Source: Bacteroidota bacterium
GTDB lineage: Bacteria > Bacteroidota > Bacteroidia > Flavobacteriales_F > PHOS-HE28
Length of the DNA stretch: 7,150 nt
Reading direction: 5' to 3'
Assembly (NCBI GenBank): GCA_023430945.1
Contig: JAEYYE010000071.1
Coordinates: 1-7,150 of the forward strand
Shown here: positions 5,282-7,150 of the stretch, piece by piece
How positions within the stretch are numbered: position 1 is the stretch's first letter
Layout of the letters: every line of letters begins with the position of its first letter
Position numbers and translations under genes: made by a program
Notes under the pieces: generated by a model
Told to the model about the DNA's origin: nothing
Seen by the model: the letters and a program-made list of their open reading frames with translations, nothing else
Databases searched by the model: none

Positions 5282-6658
5282 TCATCGGTCGGAAGAAAAT
5301 ACCGCAGGCCGCTGCGATCTGATGCGCCATTGATCCGGCCAGCGATTGTTCCAGCGGTCGCCAACACCATGCAGCCAACCCAGACGCGAGCCCTGGAATG
5401 TGGCGAGGGAAGGGCCGCGTTCACCGGTTGCCGGCAGCGATCGGCCCTGCAGATAGGCGATCGCCTGATCTTCGCCCAGATCGGTGGCGGGTATCCCTTT
5501 CATTTCGATCGAACGGTTCAATGCGAGTGCTGGATGCGGCCTGTACTCCGATCCCTTCATTTCAGAAACGGGGATCCCCGGTGCCAAAGTGCGAAGAACT
5601 TTCGTTATCACATCGGTCTCCTTCGCCCATGTTCCATCCACCACATGTTGGATCCCGTTCAACAGGCTCACATGGAATCGATCCGGATCGGCGATAAAGT
5701 ATGGCAGTTGGATCGTGTTGGAGGCAGTTCGGGAACTGCGCAGCTCGTGATCACCCGGTTTCCGCAACAACGCCATGAACAGGCCTTCCCCGCGCGTACG
5801 GTGCGGGTAGAACCGATAGCCCGGCCCGCTGGATATGATACCCCGATCATTTGGCACCGGGATCTCGACCGCAAATGCACCTTCTGCGATCAACGGGTGA
5901 AGTTGATCTTCATTTTCCAAAGTTTCCCAGGTGCACGTGCTGTAGACAAGGCATCCGCCGGGCTTCAGGGAGCTCCACGCATGTTGAATGAGTTCCCGCT
6001 GCAGGGTCGCGCATTGTTGCACCAATCGCGGCGACCATTGTTCACGCGCGAACGGATCTTTCCGCATCATTCCTTCTCCCGAACAAGGCGCATCGAGCAG
6101 GACCAGATCGAAATATTCGGGGAGTGAAGCGAAATGCGAAGTCTCACTTGCGGTGATGATCACGTTACCATGGCCCCATTTCCAAATATTCTCCAGCAAT
6201 GCCGGTTGTCTACGCCGATCCACTTCGTTCGCGACGACCAGCGAACCTTTTGTGAGCAGGCTCCGCAGATGCGTCGTCTTTCCGCCAGGAGCAGCGCAAA
6301 GATCCAATGCCAGCAGATCGCGATCGGCCGATCCACTCGCCGCGATCGCCTGCTCGAGGAACATCGAACTCGCTTCCTGTACATAATAGGCACCGGCGTG
6401 GAAATGCGGATCGAAGGTGAAGGAAGGACGCTCGGCCAGATACGATCCTGCCGGACACCAAGGCACTGGATCCGATGAACGATCGGTGATCCCTTTCAAT
6501 GGATTCATGCGGATGCTTACCGGCGCAGGCATTTCCATCGCCTGCATGAAGTGATCGAATTCTTCACCCAGCAAGCCTTTCAGCCTGCGTTGCAATTCTT
6601 CCGGTATCGATCGGCTTTCGCCTGCGGAGCGTGTTGGCCTTACTTTACGCTTCGCCAT
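5282..6658 (-). CDS. rsmF: rRNA cytosine-C5 methyltransferase, RsmF/NSUN family
   Basis: The 458-residue protein is an S-adenosylmethionine-dependent RNA m5C methyltransferase. After a basic N terminus come SIRMNPLKG (48-56) and YYVQEASSM (91-99). The SAM-binding motif is LDLCAAPGGKTTHL (118-131), followed by LLDAPCSGEGMMRKDP (187-202) with Cys192. The catalytic loop is VYSTCTWETLENE (238-250), with Cys242 as the expected nucleophile and Cys192 needed for product release. Residues about 395-447 fit the PUA-like RNA-binding domain found at the end of RsmF proteins (AYLQG, GSRLGWLHG, NNRWPDQWRI), and length is close to E. coli RsmF. That enzyme modifies C1407 of 16S rRNA; the target here is inferred. 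The start is the ATG at 6658, 8 bases after the purA stop; the open frame up to 6817 overlaps purA and is rejected. Probable operon with purA and the TonB genes. The family is certain; orthology to RsmF is likely. Confidence 0.92.
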   Translation of the reverse strand: MAKRKVRPTRSAGESRSIPEELQRRLKGLLGEEFDHFMQAMEMPAPVSIRMNPLKGITDRSSDPVPWCPAGSYLAERPSFTFDPHFHAGAYYVQEASSMFLEQAIAASGSADRDLLALDLCAAPGGKTTHLRSLLTKGSLVVANEVDRRRQPALLENIWKWGHGNVIITASETSHFASLPEYFDLVLLDAPCSGEGMMRKDPFAREQWSPRLVQQCATLQRELIQHAWSSLKPGGCLVYSTCTWETLENEDQLHPLIAEGAFAVEIPVPNDRGIISSGPGYRFYPHRTRGEGLFMALLRKPGDHELRSSRTASNTIQLPYFIADPDRFHVSLLNGIQHVVDGTWAKETDVITKVLRTLAPGIPVSEMKGSEYRPHPALALNRSIEMKGIPATDLGEDQAIAYLQGRSLPATGERGPSLATFQGSRLGWLHGVGDRWNNRWPDQWRIRSQRPAVFSSDR

Positions 6659-6666
6659 CGATCGGA

Positions 6667-7150
6667 TCAGTGGAGCACTTTGGATGCGGCCGATCGCATA
6701 ACGGTCTGCTCGCGATCGGGACCAAGCGATACCAGTGTGATCGGCACGCCCACCGCTTCTTCGATCGTGCTGATGTAACGATCCAATGCTGCAGGGAGTC
6801 CGCTGGTATGATCGCAATCACCCCAGCCGTCCATCTCGGCGTACACTGGTTCGATCCCCGACATGTCGTATGGGGCGCGATCGGTAAGCCTGCCGTTCAC
6901 CTTGTACCCGGTGCACAGCTTCACGCTGTCCATTTCGTTCAGCACATCGGCCTTCATCATCGCCAGTTCGGTGATGCCGTTGATCATGACAGCGTACCTG
7001 AGCGCTGGAAGATCGAGCCAGCCACAGCGGCGTGGGCGGCCAGTGGTACTGCCGAATTCATGCCCGGCCATGCGGATCTGTTCACCTACCTCATCATGCA
7101 ATTCGGTGGGGAAGGGGCCGCTGCCCACGCGTGTGCAATAAGCCTTGAAT
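6667..7150 (-). CDS. purA: Adenylosuccinate synthetase, C-terminal part (5' end beyond window)
   Basis: The frame is open at the right edge and ends with TGA at 6667, giving the last 161 residues of a protein usually of about 420-430. It opens FKAYCTRVGSGPFPTELHDE, and goes on with EFGSTTGRPRRCGWLD, INGITELAMMKADVL, IEPVYAEMDGW and a GVPITLVSLGPDREQT end, all hallmarks of PurA. The enzyme joins IMP and aspartate using GTP to form adenylosuccinate, the first committed step from IMP to AMP, in the cytoplasm. The R-V-G-x-G-P-F-P-T-E loop and the TTGRPRR segment belong to the active site (IMP and GTP/aspartate contacts); no key residue in the visible part appears lost. The GTG at 7128 is an internal Val, not a start. 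The methyltransferase gene begins 8 bases after the stop, so the two are very likely co-transcribed. Confidence 0.96.
   Translation of the reverse strand, partial: FKAYCTRVGSGPFPTELHDEVGEQIRMAGHEFGSTTGRPRRCGWLDLPALRYAVMINGITELAMMKADVLNEMDSVKLCTGYKVNGRLTDRAPYDMSGIEPVYAEMDGWGDCDHTSGLPAALDRYISTIEEAVGVPITLVSLGPDREQTVMRSAASKVLH

Noticed and set aside
5254..5424. Upstream extension of the TonB frame to an ATG at 5424
   Set aside because: It lies almost entirely inside the methyltransferase gene in another frame, reads as low-quality sequence, and the TonB N terminus with its membrane helix begins naturally at 5253.
5330..6127. 265-codon open frame on the plus strand
   Set aside because: It is antisense to the methyltransferase gene, shows no recognisable domain, and its length follows from the base composition of the real gene.
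6659..6817. Upstream extension of the methyltransferase frame to 6817
   Set aside because: It overlaps the well-supported 3' end of purA; the family's N terminus fits the start at 6658.

Overview
The window most likely comes from a member of the Bacteroidota, probably an environmental flavobacteria-like lineage of moderate GC. Three things point there. One is an N-terminal piece of a large secreted, modular surface protein with the NDxCxNA motif common in Bacteroidota exported proteins. The second is a pair of TonB-family proteins with Bacteroidota-type C-terminal domains and cysteine motifs. The third is a set of promoter-like sites resembling the Bacteroidota TAnnTTTG element. GATC is strongly over-represented from about position 1500 onward. 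I see no rRNA, tRNA, CRISPR array, insertion sequence or phage gene.

Layout. 1-1512 (minus) is the first 504 residues of a secreted protein that runs off the left edge: signal peptide, jelly-roll-like domain, then a divergent repeat pair on either side of a CUB-like domain. 1513-1947 is a 435-base divergent intergenic region. It holds a good promoter for the surface protein, a perfect 14-base palindrome, and a near-exact copy of the start region of the next gene. 1948-3935 (plus) carries three genes: a two-domain universal stress protein, a DUF1883 protein, and an unrecognised protein with a charged helical N terminus and two C-terminal membrane segments. A small hairpin lies in the 32-base gap where the plus and minus gene sets converge.

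3968-7150 (minus) reads, in transcription order, as purA (3' end only), an RsmF-like rRNA cytosine-C5 methyltransferase, a membrane-anchored TonB energy transducer, and a small exported TonB C-terminal-domain protein. Gaps of 8, 28 and 41 bases suggest one operon. It would join purine synthesis and rRNA modification to a cell-envelope energy-transduction pair. No ExbB, ExbD or TonB-dependent receptor gene is in the window, so the partners of the TonB proteins are elsewhere.

Nothing here is a clearly new system. The points most worth a second look are the tandem anchored/unanchored TonB-domain pair, the DUF1883-membrane protein pair beside the stress protein, the duplicated start context upstream of the stress gene, and the GATC enrichment.
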